From the NCBI GenBank assembly GCA_018303645.1, contig JAGVXR010000011.1, positions 1-11,260 on the forward strand: a DNA stretch of 11,260 nt, given 5' to 3'. This DNA is from Candidatus Woesearchaeota archaeon. GTDB taxonomy: Archaea > Nanobdellota > Nanobdellia > Woesearchaeales > GW2011-AR4. Positions 1 to 6,235 of this stretch are shown in pieces (position 1 is the first letter of the stretch; each line of letters opens with the position of its first letter). Under the pieces are notes generated by a model that ran no database searches, was not told the origin of the DNA, and saw only the letters and a list, made by a program, of their open reading frames with translations. A program made the position numbers and the translations under genes.

Positions 1-369
1 GGAGCATCAACAACAGATGCAGTGACAGTCCAAAGAATTGAGGTTGGAGCTGCAAAGCTTGCTTCAGAAGTGGCAAATGTCAATGCGCAGAACACAATAA
101 TCGTAGGCGGGCCGTGCGCTAACACAGCAGCTGCCACAATACTTGGCAACCCAGTAGATTGCACTGCTGGATTCGAGCCAGGAAGCGGCAGAATTGAGCT
201 GTACGAGAACGCAAACGGCAACGTAGCAATGCTAGTAGCAGGATACGCAGCTGTTGACACAAGAAATGCAGCAGCGGTTGTTGCTAACTACAAGGACTAC
301 GCAGGCAAGCTAAAGGGAACCAAGGTAAAGGTTACCAAAGGCGTTGGCAACGTATTAACTGTAGCATAA
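1..369 (+). CDS. S-layer protein, C-terminal fragment (5' truncated by window edge)
   Basis: The reading frame is open from base 1 to the TAA at 367-369, so this is the last 122 codons of a longer gene. The GTG at 22 is an internal valine codon, not a start. The fragment contains the motif IIVGGPCANTAAATILGNP, followed by a GxGxIELYENANGNVAMLVAGY stretch and a YKDYAGKLKGTKVKVT tail. This combination (cysteine-bearing GGPCAN, then a hydrophobic 'LVAGY' core and a short beta-rich end) is what I know from the C-terminal domain of S-layer proteins of Woesearchaeota, Pacearchaeota and some methanogens. The protein would form the paracrystalline cell envelope outside the membrane. It is rich in Ala, Val, Asn and Thr, as expected for an S-layer. 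Signal peptide and any membrane anchor lie outside the window. The gene ends at a clear terminator. Confidence 0.8.
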   Translation, partial: GASTTDAVTVQRIEVGAAKLASEVANVNAQNTIIVGGPCANTAAATILGNPVDCTAGFEPGSGRIELYENANGNVAMLVAGYAAVDTRNAAAVVANYKDYAGKLKGTKVKVTKGVGNVLTVA

Positions 370-402
370 GGGCTTTAAAACCCTTTATTTTCTTTCTTTT
401 TT
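368..402 (+). terminator. Hairpin plus T-tract terminator of the S-layer gene
   Basis: AAGGG (368-372) and CCCTT (381-385) form a 5-bp stem around an 8-nt loop that begins inside the stop codon. A T-rich run (384-402, TTTATTTTCTTTCTTTTTTG) follows. Archaeal termination relies mainly on the T-tract, so the run itself is the stronger signal. Confidence 0.6.
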
Positions 403-466
403 GTTATGTTAATTTTATAACCAAAAGAGAAGTTACTACTAAATCTATTGAAATCAAATAGAAACA

Positions 467-474
467 TTTAAATA
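467..474 (+). promoter_or_regulatory. Archaeal TATA box for the 497 gene
   Basis: TTTAAATA is centred about 26 nt upstream of the ATG at 497, the distance from box A to transcription start in archaea. The transcript is therefore predicted to be leaderless. Confidence 0.6.
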
Positions 475-496
475 AAACATAAGGCTTAGCTCATTC

Positions 497-781
497 ATGA
501 AAAGCAAAACTTTTGATGTAAAGGCGTTCTGGAAGGAAATGAAAGAATTATTCCCGGATATAGATTTAAATTCTATTAAAGAGGACTCTGGACAATGGGC
601 GATAACAAAACCGATAATTCTGAAGGGTTTTCATAACGAGGGCATTCCTGATGCTGAAGTTATTCTACTTGCGGAAGCATGGCTAGAAAGGATGAAAGAA
701 AATTTTAAGCAGCCCATCAAAGACGGGTTTACTTTCTTTCAGCCAAGAAAAGATGACGATGATGGAACTGATGACAAATAG
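497..781 (+). CDS. Small acidic hypothetical protein (94 aa)
   Basis: I do not recognise this protein. It is soluble, with no signal peptide or membrane segment. The first 70 residues look mixed alpha/beta, with amphipathic helices around 8-18 (VKAFWKEMKELF) and 53-70 (AEVILLAEAWLERMKENF). The C-terminus is a low-complexity acidic tail, RKDDDDGTDDK. The ATG at 497 is supported by a TATA box at 467-474 and the absence of a Shine-Dalgarno sequence, which fits a leaderless mRNA. It stands alone, between the terminated S-layer gene and the convergent radical SAM gene, with 35 nt separating the two stop codons. The consistent codon use and well-placed promoter make it a likely real gene, but no function can be assigned. 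Confidence 0.65.
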   Translation: MKSKTFDVKAFWKEMKELFPDIDLNSIKEDSGQWAITKPIILKGFHNEGIPDAEVILLAEAWLERMKENFKQPIKDGFTFFQPRKDDDDGTDDK

Positions 782-816
782 TACACTAAGCAGATATAAA
801 TACGCAAAACACATAC

Positions 817-2040
817 TTAACCCAATAATTCCCCCAAGAAAATATTATGCTTTGTCCTTTTAATCCTTAATTTAACCTTCTCGCCAATGTCTTTGTGGCA
901 GTCAGGAACTGAAATAAGCCTGTCTTTTGCCACAGCAAGCTTTTCATTGCCAATCCTGCCGGGCAGGGCTATCACAGTTTCTATAACCTGCCCTTTCCTG
1001 AACGGCTTCGGCAGCTCAGGCAGCTCTTCAACGTTAAAGGCTGACTTGTCAAATATAAGCCTGATGCCGTGCTTCTGCTCAAGCTCCCTCATTTTTGAAT
1101 AGAACTGCTCCATTGATGCTTCTTTGGCAGGGTTCCTTCCAAACCTATAATTCATCATGTTTTGTATTCCTATCGGAGGGCAGTTTTTCCCTGCTCCGAT
1201 TTCCCCGGCAAACTTGGCAAGCTTCACCAGTTCTTCATCGTTATACCCAAACATCCACACAGGAACTATTATCAGGTCCATTTTTGAAGGTATGTACTTT
1301 GCAATCTCCAGAACTTTGCTTAGATTATATGGATGCCCTGCCAATTGCGCTGCAAGCCTTGGCTCCATGGCATGAAGCGACAAATTGATCCTTGTCAGGC
1401 CTGCATCCGCAAGCTCGTCAATGTACTGCTTTGTCAAAAGCAAGCCATTTGTGTCGATTGAGCTTGTCTTGACCCCTTTTATTGACATTATGTCTTTCAC
1501 AAGCCCGATCATGTCAGCGTAAAGAGTTGGCTCTCCCTGGGAATTTATATGTGCATCAAGGCTGTTGCTGTTTTTGAACTCGGCTATTTTCCTGAACTCC
1601 TCAACAAGGTAGTCTTTCTCAACGACAAAATCGGTTTTTCTCCTTGACAGCGGGCCTTCATCAACTGAGCAGAAAACACAGCTTATGTTGCAGCTTGTAA
1701 TCGGCTTGACTTCAATTATGTTCGTGCCCCTGTCTACAAGCCCGAAATAGTTTGTGCCGATGAGCGGAATGCCTGAGCTTTGGTGGATGTAAATTGTTTT
1801 CTTGTTGTTCAGCCTGTTTTTCAAGTGCTTGAAAGAGTTGAAAAGCAGAAAGTCAAATTTCCTTTTTGCAGCATTTTCTGATATGTCCTTAAAGGTTATT
1901 GAATTTTTATTTACCTCGAACGGCGCTATTTTTTTAAGGCTGCTTTCTTCCAGGTAAGTATAGAACAGCCTGAGGAAATCAACCCTCACATTTCCCTTGC
2001 CTTTCTCAAAGCTTATGTCCTTGAATACTAATTCTGCCAT
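817..2040 (-). CDS. Radical SAM enzyme with TRAM-like C-terminal domain (COG2100-like)
   Basis: This is a radical SAM protein of about 407 residues. Counted from the start chosen here, the 4Fe-4S motif CNISCVFC gives Cys117, Cys121 and Cys124 (CxxxCxxC). It is followed by the SAM-binding 'GEP' motif in INSQGEPTLY, then IDTNGLLL and INLSLHA strands typical of the partial TIM barrel. The last 55 or so residues (from ETVIALPGRIG to FLGELLG) resemble a TRAM/OB-type beta barrel, which in other radical SAM enzymes binds RNA. The overall plan fits the uncharacterised archaeal group I know as COG2100; the substrate is unknown, and an RNA substrate is inference from the TRAM-like tail. Start choice: an ATG exists at 2052, but the TATA box at 2061-2070 lies only about 14 nt from it and 26 nt from the ATG at 2040 (MAELVFKD), matching the leaderless spacing of neighbouring genes. 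It is divergent from GINS. Confidence 0.8.
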   Translation of the reverse strand: MAELVFKDISFEKGKGNVRVDFLRLFYTYLEESSLKKIAPFEVNKNSITFKDISENAAKRKFDFLLFNSFKHLKNRLNNKKTIYIHQSSGIPLIGTNYFGLVDRGTNIIEVKPITSCNISCVFCSVDEGPLSRRKTDFVVEKDYLVEEFRKIAEFKNSNSLDAHINSQGEPTLYADMIGLVKDIMSIKGVKTSSIDTNGLLLTKQYIDELADAGLTRINLSLHAMEPRLAAQLAGHPYNLSKVLEIAKYIPSKMDLIIVPVWMFGYNDEELVKLAKFAGEIGAGKNCPPIGIQNMMNYRFGRNPAKEASMEQFYSKMRELEQKHGIRLIFDKSAFNVEELPELPKPFRKGQVIETVIALPGRIGNEKLAVAKDRLISVPDCHKDIGEKVKLRIKRTKHNIFLGELLG

Positions 2041-2060
2041 GATATGCGGCATAAGAAATG

Positions 2061-2070
2061 ATTTTAAAAA
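2061..2070 (-). promoter_or_regulatory. TATA box of the radical SAM gene; decides the start codon
   Basis: On the minus strand this reads TTTTTAAAAT. Its centre is about 26 nt from the ATG at 2040 but only about 14 nt from the ATG at 2052. The upstream ATG would therefore probably fall outside the transcript, which favours the shorter protein. Confidence 0.55.
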
Positions 2071-2147
2071 GGTATCTGAAGGTTTTTATTGTGCTCTGCG
2101 GAAACATATGTCACCTGCGTGTACACGAGGTTTTTAATGAAAACTTA

Positions 2148-2155
2148 TTTAAATA
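2148..2155 (+). promoter_or_regulatory. TATA box and short leader with SD for the GINS gene
   Basis: TTTAAATA predicts a transcription start near 2177, giving a leader of about 10 nt. That leader contains GGGTGG (2179-2184) three bases before the ATG at 2188, resembling the archaeal Shine-Dalgarno core GGTG. An ATG at 2175 is out of frame. Confidence 0.5.
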
Positions 2156-2187
2156 CGCTGCCCTAATCCTGCATATGTGGGTGGAAA

Positions 2188-2823
2188 ATGCAGGAAGTTG
2201 TAATCACTTATGAAACCCTGTTCGAGCTTTTGAAGAGGGAGAGGGAAAGGGTAGATTTGCAGAAGATTGAGCCCGAATTCTTCAGCAACACCATCAGCTA
2301 CATAAAGGACAAGAAAAAGATCATTGAAGCCAAAAGCGACTCTGTTTTTGCGTCCGAGGAGCGCAAAAAAACAGAAAGGCAGCTTGAGAACATATACAAG
2401 ATTCTTAAGGAACTTTATGAAAGGAGGGAAAAGAAGATAATAAGCTTAGCGCTTGACAAAAGCAGAACCAAATCAAACCTGATAGACACCACAGCGCTTC
2501 TCAAGGAAGAAAAAGTTGTTTTTGACGCATTGACCGGGCTTCTGGACAATTACAGGGAGGCAATACTATACAGCATTTTGAACGAGAAGATGCCGTTTAT
2601 GAATCCTATAGAGGCAAAAAAGCCAAGCGATGAATTCAAATCCGCATTGGAGCTGAAAAAATCCACAAAGCTTGTCAGGTTTGCATCTCCTGTGCCTAAG
2701 TTTGTCGGCACAGAGCTCGAGGAGTACGGCCCTTTCAGCGAGGAGGACATTGCAAATCTGCCCTCTGAAATAGCCGATGTGCTTATCGGAAAGGGAAAGG
2801 TGGAGGAAATTAAGGAAGAATAA
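2188..2823 (+). CDS. DNA replication complex GINS protein, Gins51 (Sld5/Psf1) type
   Basis: GINS joins MCM helicase and Cdc45/GAN to form the archaeal replicative CMG-like helicase. This 211-residue protein has the Gins51 domain order: a helical A domain over about residues 1-135 (charged helices with repeated K/E/R), a linker, and a small beta-rich B domain over about 163-208. The B domain carries the recognisable family pattern, with VRFASPVPKFVG, then EEYGPFSEEDIANLP and a closing ADVLIGKG segment. The length is as expected for an archaeal Gins51. The ATG at 2188 has an SD-like GGGTGG just upstream. It is transcribed in the same direction as the eL44 gene, which has its own promoter starting 13 nt after the stop. 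Many archaea with a single GINS gene use this type as a homotetramer; whether a Gins23 partner exists here cannot be seen. Confidence 0.85.
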   Translation: MQEVVITYETLFELLKRERERVDLQKIEPEFFSNTISYIKDKKKIIEAKSDSVFASEERKKTERQLENIYKILKELYERREKKIISLALDKSRTKSNLIDTTALLKEEKVVFDALTGLLDNYREAILYSILNEKMPFMNPIEAKKPSDEFKSALELKKSTKLVRFASPVPKFVGTELEEYGPFSEEDIANLPSEIADVLIGKGKVEEIKEE

Positions 2824-2836
2824 AGCAAAACAAACA

Positions 2837-2844
2837 TTTTTAAA
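2837..2844 (+). promoter_or_regulatory. TATA box of the eL44 gene
   Basis: TTTTTAAA is centred about 26 nt upstream of the ATG at 2867. This predicts a leaderless mRNA and argues against any longer N-terminus reading back into the GINS gene. Confidence 0.6.
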
Positions 2845-2866
2845 TGACTTAAAAATCCACTTTCTT

Positions 2867-3175
2867 ATGAAAATGCCTAAATTAGTTAACAGGTACTGCC
2901 CTTACTGCAAAAAGCACACAGAGCACAATATCACTATTACAAAGAAAAAGAGCCCAAGCAGCCTCAGCTATGGCTCAAAGGTAAGGGCAAGGAAAAGGGG
3001 AAGGGCAAGGGGAAAGGGCAACCTTGGAAGATATTCAAAGCCCGCAATAAGCAAGTTCAAGATGACGGGCAAGAAAGCCACAAAGAAGACTGATTTGCGA
3101 TTTCAATGCAAGGTGTGCAAGAAAATGCATATCCAGAGGCAGGGCTTCAGGGCAAAGAAGATAGAGTTCAAGTAA
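2867..3175 (+). CDS. rpl44e: Large-subunit ribosomal protein eL44 (L44e)
   Basis: This 102-residue basic protein of the large ribosomal subunit lies near the E site in known archaeal ribosomes. It starts MKMPKLVNRYCPYCKKHTEH, the conserved L44e N-terminus, with a zinc ribbon made by Cys11/Cys14 and Cys81/Cys84 (CKVC). Between them is the very basic, glycine-rich segment around residues 38-56 that contacts rRNA. The frame is open further upstream, into the end of the GINS gene, but those codons lack family similarity and lie before the TATA box at 2837-2844, so the ATG at 2867 is chosen; a second ATG at 2873 is possible. In many archaea eL44 is followed directly by eS27, aIF2alpha and Nop10. 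Here the order is kept, but a 397-bp gap separates eL44 from eS27. Confidence 0.93.
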   Translation: MKMPKLVNRYCPYCKKHTEHNITITKKKSPSSLSYGSKVRARKRGRARGKGNLGRYSKPAISKFKMTGKKATKKTDLRFQCKVCKKMHIQRQGFRAKKIEFK

Positions 3176-3211
3176 TTGAAAAAGTTCTGATTTAGTTGCA
3201 TTTTCTGAATT

Positions 3212-3220
3212 TATTTAAAT
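3212..3220 (+). promoter_or_regulatory. Orphan TATA box ahead of the structured intergenic block
   Basis: TATTTAAAT lies 37 nt after the eL44 stop and predicts initiation near 3240. No protein gene starts there, but a hairpin-rich, G+C-rich segment does. This suggests a promoter for a non-coding RNA. Confidence 0.4.
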
Positions 3221-3237
3221 CAAAAAACACGAGAGCG

Positions 3238-3366
3238 TCCTTTAGAAGCCAATCATGATAAAGGAGACCAGCTTTTAATGTATTTGCGCCGAGGGGGGGT
3301 GCTAAAACGAACTACCTCAACATCACAATGCCGAGGCGCCAAAATGTTGTGCCGAAGGCACGGATT
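3238..3366 (+). ncRNA. Candidate structured non-coding RNA in the eL44-eS27 gap
   Basis: This block is clearly richer in G+C than the A+T-rich DNA on both sides and carries several hairpins. TCCTTTA (3238-3244) can pair with TAAAGGA (3259-3265). GCGCC (3286-3290) can pair with GGCGC (3335-3339), extended by TTT/AAA after one bulge. Alternatively CAACAT (3318-3323) can pair with ATGTTG (3344-3349). GTGCC (3349-3353) and GGCAC (3357-3361) close a GAA triloop. An archaeal TATA box lies about 26 nt before the block. I could not match it to 5S, SRP, RNase P, tRNA, or clear C/D or H/ACA box motifs. The rest of the gap to 3534 is A+T-rich; I see nothing firm in it except a weak TCCCG/CGGGA stem at 3461-3481. 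The block could instead be a degraded repeat element. The boundaries are estimates. Confidence 0.35.
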
Positions 3367-3534
3367 GAATATTAAATAAAATAGTTTTCAAATTCCTATT
3401 TTAAACTGCACCAGTAAACAAGATAGCTTCCTTCCATTTTGTCGTGAAAGCTGCTTAAAATCCCGCAATTCGCGCTCGGGAATATATTTATTATCGTCTT
3501 AAATCCTGTGTCTTTTACTATTGCAGGGGAAAGG

Positions 3535-3542
3535 TATATAAA
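3535..3542 (+). promoter_or_regulatory. TATA box of the eS27-aIF2alpha-Nop10-PAC2 operon
   Basis: TATATAAA is centred about 35 nt before the ATG at 3573, giving a predicted leader of roughly 9 nt with no convincing Shine-Dalgarno sequence. The downstream genes are tightly packed, so this is probably the operon promoter. Confidence 0.5.
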
Positions 3543-3572
3543 TGAACCAAAGTTACTTGCTAAGGCTGAAAA

Positions 3573-3758
3573 ATGGCAAAAATAAGGGAATCAACGAGCA
3601 AGTTCATCAAGGTAAGATGCCCTAAATGCAAGAACGAGCAGATAACATTCGGAAAAACCGCCACAAAGGTTGACTGCCTGGTTTGCGGCAAGGCGCTTGC
3701 AGAGCCTACAGGCGGCAAAAGCAGGGTAAAGGCAAGAATCCTAGAGGTTCTAGAGTAA
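3573..3758 (+). CDS. rps27e: Small-subunit ribosomal protein eS27
   Basis: This is a 61-residue zinc-ribbon protein of the small ribosomal subunit, full length for archaeal eS27. The zinc ligands are Cys16/Cys19 (CPKC) and Cys35/Cys38 (CLVC), separated by the conserved NEQITFGKTATKVDC segment. The family motif 'G+.LAEPTGGK' follows the second pair. The C-terminus is short and basic to acidic (VKARILEVLE). It is the first gene of the operon: its stop is 9 nt before the aIF2alpha start. The order eL44, eS27, aIF2alpha, Nop10 is a long-conserved archaeal arrangement, which strengthens each assignment. Confidence 0.93.
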   Translation: MAKIRESTSKFIKVRCPKCKNEQITFGKTATKVDCLVCGKALAEPTGGKSRVKARILEVLE

Positions 3759-3767
3759 TAGCTGAAA

Positions 3768-4547
3768 ATGCTTCTAAAGAAACAGGGCTTCCCGGAAGAA
3801 TCAGAGCTTGTCTTATGCACAGTTACAAGCGTCCAATACCATTCTGTTTTTGTTGATATTGACGAGTACGGCAAATCAGGATTGATACACATTTCTGAAG
3901 TTTCCCCGGGAAGGATAAGGAACATAAGGGACTTCGTAAAGGAAGGGAAAAAGGTTGTATGCAAGGTCCTGAGGATAAACCAGGAAAAGGGCTACATTGA
4001 CTTGTCCTTGAGAAGGGTCAACGAATCCGAAAAAAGGAGAAAAATCAATGAAATAAAAAAAGAGCAGAATGCCGAAAAAGTAATAGAGATTGCAGCCGGC
4101 AAGATCGGGATAAAGACAGAAGAGCTGTATAAGGAAGTATCTGAAAAAATCACAGGCTACGGCTCGCTTCATGCTTTCTTCGAGCAGGCAGCTAAGGACG
4201 AAAGCGTGCTCGAAAGCCTTGCCATAGACAAGAAGCGCCTGAAAATTATCGGCGATACTGTAAAGCAGAGAATCAAGCCAACGGAGGTTGAGATTGCGGG
4301 AAAGCTTAAAATAACAACATATGCCCCTAATGGGATTGCCATAATAAAAGAATCGCTAAAAAAGGCTGGAGACGCCTCCAATGGCAGGATAAGCATAATC
4401 TACCTCGGCTCAGGGCTCTACAGGTTTATGGTTAAGGCAGATGAGTATAAAGAGGCTGAGAAGCTTTTAAAGAATGCCACGGAAAGCGCCATAAGCCATG
4501 TCACAAAATATGCCGGGGTTGCGGAATTTGCGCGTGAATCAGCATGA
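3768..4547 (+). CDS. eif2a: Translation initiation factor aIF2 subunit alpha
   Basis: This is the alpha subunit of the heterotrimeric aIF2 that brings Met-tRNAi to the small ribosomal subunit. The 259-residue length is normal. Residues about 12-84 form the S1/OB domain, with the strongly conserved run SGLIHISEVS, then NIRDFVKEGKKVVCKVL and GYIDLSLRRV. The central helical domain covers about 88-170, and the C-terminal alpha/beta domain that binds the gamma subunit covers about 173-255 (VEIAGKLKITTYAPNGIAII onward). Ser46, in SEVSPGRIR, occupies the place of eukaryotic Ser51, the regulatory phosphorylation site; whether it is phosphorylated here is unknown. The gene starts 9 nt after eS27, and its TGA overlaps the Nop10 ATG (ATGA), indicating translational coupling. 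Confidence 0.93.
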   Translation: MLLKKQGFPEESELVLCTVTSVQYHSVFVDIDEYGKSGLIHISEVSPGRIRNIRDFVKEGKKVVCKVLRINQEKGYIDLSLRRVNESEKRRKINEIKKEQNAEKVIEIAAGKIGIKTEELYKEVSEKITGYGSLHAFFEQAAKDESVLESLAIDKKRLKIIGDTVKQRIKPTEVEIAGKLKITTYAPNGIAIIKESLKKAGDASNGRISIIYLGSGLYRFMVKADEYKEAEKLLKNATESAISHVTKYAGVAEFARESA

Positions 4548-4717
4548 GGCAAATTTTTAAATGCAATAATTGCAATAAGTACACAATGAAAGATACCTGC
4601 GATTGCGGAAATAAAACAAGGGTTCCCAAGCCCTTAAAATACAGCCCGAATGACGGGCTTGGCTCCTACAGGAGAAAGGCAAAGCTTCATGAATACGCCG
4701 AGAGGGGCCTGATATGA
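4544..4717 (+). CDS. nop10: H/ACA RNP protein Nop10
   Basis: This is a 57-residue RNA-binding subunit of the H/ACA pseudouridylation particle, acting with Cbf5, L7Ae and Gar1. The protein begins MRQIFKCNNC and has the archaeal zinc ribbon Cys7/Cys10 and Cys19/Cys21 (CDCG). The diagnostic linker TRVPKPLKYSPND and a basic helix (YRRKAKLHEYAERGL) follow; together these wrap Cbf5 in known structures. The length matches the family. Its ATG overlaps the aIF2alpha stop, and its own TGA overlaps the PAC2 ATG, again as ATGA, so all three genes are coupled. It is easily missed because it is so short. Confidence 0.93.
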   Translation: MRQIFKCNNCNKYTMKDTCDCGNKTRVPKPLKYSPNDGLGSYRRKAKLHEYAERGLI

Positions 4718-5511
4718 GGGACAACTATTGGAGAATAATGCAGATTGGAAAATCCCCAAGGCTCAATAATCCTGTTTTTATAGAGGGTTTGCCGGGCATA
4801 GGGAATGTAGGCAAAGTGGCTGTTGATTTTCTCATAGACGAGCTTAAGGCAAAGAAATTATATGAAATAACATCCTACACATTCCCGCATTCTGTGTTTG
4901 TAAACGAGGACAATCTTGTGGAGCTGCCGATTGTTGAGATATTTTACAAGAAATGCGGCAAGAGGGACATTTTATTGCTTGGGGGCGATGTGCAGCCGAT
5001 TGACGAGATAAGCTCTTATGAGTTTTCAGAAAAAATTCTTGATATAGTGCAGAAATTCAACGGCAAGGAGGTTATCACGCTGGGCGGCATTGGATTGGCA
5101 GACATCCCGAAAAAGCCGAAGGTTTACTGCACAGGCAACACAAAAAAGATTATTGACAGGTACAAAAGCGATTTAGTGAGCAATAACCTTTATGGCGTTG
5201 TCGGCCCAATTGTGGGAGTTTCAGGGCTGCTGCTCGGCTTGGCTTCAAGAAGAGGCATAGATGCCATTGCGTTTTTGGCTGAGACATACGGGCATCCCAT
5301 GTACCTTGGAATCAAGGGCGCAAAGGAAATCCTGAAGGTTATTGACAAAAATCTGGATTTGCATATCGACATAAACAAGCTTGACAGGGAAATCAAGGAC
5401 ATAGAAAGCGAGATAATGAAAAAGACAGAGCAGCTAAGCGAGGTTACAAAGCAGATTGCGCTGAAGAAATTTCAGAAGAAGTTTGGAAGGGACGTGGATT
5501 ATATTGGGTAA
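4714..5511 (+). CDS. PAC2 family protein (proteasome assembly chaperone-like)
   Basis: This 265-residue cytoplasmic protein belongs to the PAC2 family (archaeal PbaA/PbaB-like; COG2047-type). Relatives in eukaryotes assemble the proteasome alpha ring, while archaeal members are homomultimeric chaperones with less certain clients. The N-terminal hallmark is FIEGLPGIGNVGKVAVDFLI (residues about 22-41). It is followed by conserved VITLGGIG, a glycine-rich VVGPIVGVSGLLLGLASRRG stretch, and AFLAETYGHPMY with the typical ATP-grasp-like/PAC2 alpha-beta fold. The last 50 residues are charged and predicted helical, probably a coiled coil (LDREIKDIESEIMKKTEQ). PAC2 directly after Nop10 is a conserved archaeal neighbourhood. 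The start overlaps the Nop10 stop; a later Met at residue 9 is less likely given the coupling. The gene ends 3 nt from the stop of the convergent 5515-6075 gene. Confidence 0.88.
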   Translation: MRDNYWRIMQIGKSPRLNNPVFIEGLPGIGNVGKVAVDFLIDELKAKKLYEITSYTFPHSVFVNEDNLVELPIVEIFYKKCGKRDILLLGGDVQPIDEISSYEFSEKILDIVQKFNGKEVITLGGIGLADIPKKPKVYCTGNTKKIIDRYKSDLVSNNLYGVVGPIVGVSGLLLGLASRRGIDAIAFLAETYGHPMYLGIKGAKEILKVIDKNLDLHIDINKLDREIKDIESEIMKKTEQLSEVTKQIALKKFQKKFGRDVDYIG

Positions 5512-5514
5512 AGA

Positions 5515-6075
5515 TTAAATGTAATAAGGGTCTATTCTTCCTTTCTCTACCGGTACCCATTCCTTTTTAGAATTATCAAACAAAGCGTGTGCTAGCGTCT
5601 GTATATTTTTTTCACGTAGAGATTGGTTTCCATCATATCTTCCACCCACATACCAGCCCATGATTTGACCAGGACCAATTACCAAATCGATTGCTGGCAC
5701 AGCTACGCCATTTTTTCCATCAGCTGTCAATACAATTAAACTCCATAAATCGTTGTGGAACATACGCAATGATTCTGCTTTGATTTGTGGGTAATTCTCA
5801 CTAAGCCATTGCTGTAAATTTGGTAATCTTGAAAGGGGGGATGCATGTCCTTGTGGTGCTATATTTTTTAATATTTTATAGCCTACTTCTTCTATTTGAT
5901 TATATGTCAATGGAGATTCTTCGCCCTTTAAAACTTTTAAGAAAGAATCATAAGCCTTTATAATCACATTAAGCTGTCCATATGAAGGGTGTCTTTGAGG
6001 AATAGATTGCTCTAAAGATGTAAGCTTTGATTTTGCTTCTTCAGCTTTTTCAAGGATTTGCTCTATTTGACCCAT
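5515..6075 (-). CDS. Hypothetical protein (186 aa), unrecognised
   Basis: I do not recognise the family. The N-terminal 30 residues are predicted helical and coiled-coil-like (IEQILEKAEEAKSKLTSLEQ). A second helical stretch covers about 35-75. A more globular C-terminal half follows, with the hydrophobic strands LWSLIVLTADG and AVPAIDLVIGPGQIMGWYVGG, and ends KGRIDPYYI. No signal peptide or membrane span is visible, so it is likely cytoplasmic. The ATG at 6075 is supported by a TATA box at 6100-6107 about 28 nt away, giving a leaderless message. A perfect inverted repeat lies between box and start. It is A+T-rich compared with the translation genes and converges on PAC2 with only 3 nt between stops. 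It is probably an accessory gene. Confidence 0.6.
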   Translation of the reverse strand: MGQIEQILEKAEEAKSKLTSLEQSIPQRHPSYGQLNVIIKAYDSFLKVLKGEESPLTYNQIEEVGYKILKNIAPQGHASPLSRLPNLQQWLSENYPQIKAESLRMFHNDLWSLIVLTADGKNGVAVPAIDLVIGPGQIMGWYVGGRYDGNQSLREKNIQTLAHALFDNSKKEWVPVEKGRIDPYYI

Positions 6076-6080
6076 AGTAG

Positions 6081-6096
6081 GTTTGCATTGGCAAAC
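6081..6096. promoter_or_regulatory. Perfect inverted repeat over the transcription start of the 186-aa gene
   Basis: GTTTGC (6081-6086), spacer ATTG, GCAAAC (6091-6096). The palindrome sits between the TATA box (6100-6107) and the ATG (6075) of the minus-strand gene. A bound dimeric repressor there would block initiation, so it is a candidate operator. It could instead be a chance palindrome. Confidence 0.4.
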
Positions 6097-6099
6097 TTA

Positions 6100-6107
6100 T
6101 ATTTAAA
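6100..6107 (-). promoter_or_regulatory. TATA box of the 186-aa hypothetical gene
   Basis: On the minus strand it reads TTTAAATA, centred about 28 nt from the ATG at 6075, consistent with leaderless transcription. Confidence 0.55.
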
Positions 6108-6157
6108 TCTTTCTATTTTTGTTACTAAGAAGTAATTATTCTTTATAAACATTGATA

Positions 6158-6177
6158 TATTTTCCATATTGAAAATA
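6158..6177. repeat. Inverted repeat in the divergent intergenic region
   Basis: TATTTTC (6158-6164) and GAAAATA (6171-6177) are perfect 7-bp arms around a 6-nt spacer, upstream of the TATA box of the 6236 gene. Because that gene encodes a winged-helix protein, this is a possible autoregulatory site. The A+T-rich composition makes chance occurrence quite possible. Confidence 0.3.
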
Positions 6178-6207
6178 AAATATAACAACTTGTTTAATCG
6201 AAAAATA

Positions 6208-6215
6208 TTTAAATA
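6208..6215 (+). promoter_or_regulatory. TATA box of the nucleotidyltransferase-HEPN operon
   Basis: TTTAAATA within a longer symmetrical ATATTTAAATAT, centred about 25 nt before the ATG at 6236. The mRNA is predicted to be leaderless. Confidence 0.55.
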
Positions 6216-6235
6216 TAGTATCTAAATAGACACAT

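Noticed and set aside
2041..2052. Upstream ATG at 2052 for the radical SAM protein
   Set aside because: It is too close to the TATA box (about 14 nt) to lie within the transcript; the ATG at 2040 has the usual spacing.
2777..2866. N-terminal extension of eL44 reading back into the GINS gene
   Set aside because: The extra codons resemble no L44e protein and precede the TATA box at 2837-2844, so they would not be in the mRNA.
3251..3262. C/D-box sRNA based on ATGATAA
   Set aside because: The match to the C box RTGATGA is imperfect and no CTGA D box follows at a sensible distance.
3286..3340. tRNA-like element with GCGCC/GGCGC ends
   Set aside because: There is no T-arm GGTTCRA sequence, no D-arm and no anticodon arm of the right size between the complementary ends.
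3328..3373. Short frame ATG to TAA coding MPRRQNVVPKARIEY inside the structured block
   Set aside because: It is only 15 residues, has no ribosome binding site and overlaps the hairpins; the open frame upstream also lacks a start. The base pattern is better explained by RNA or DNA structure.
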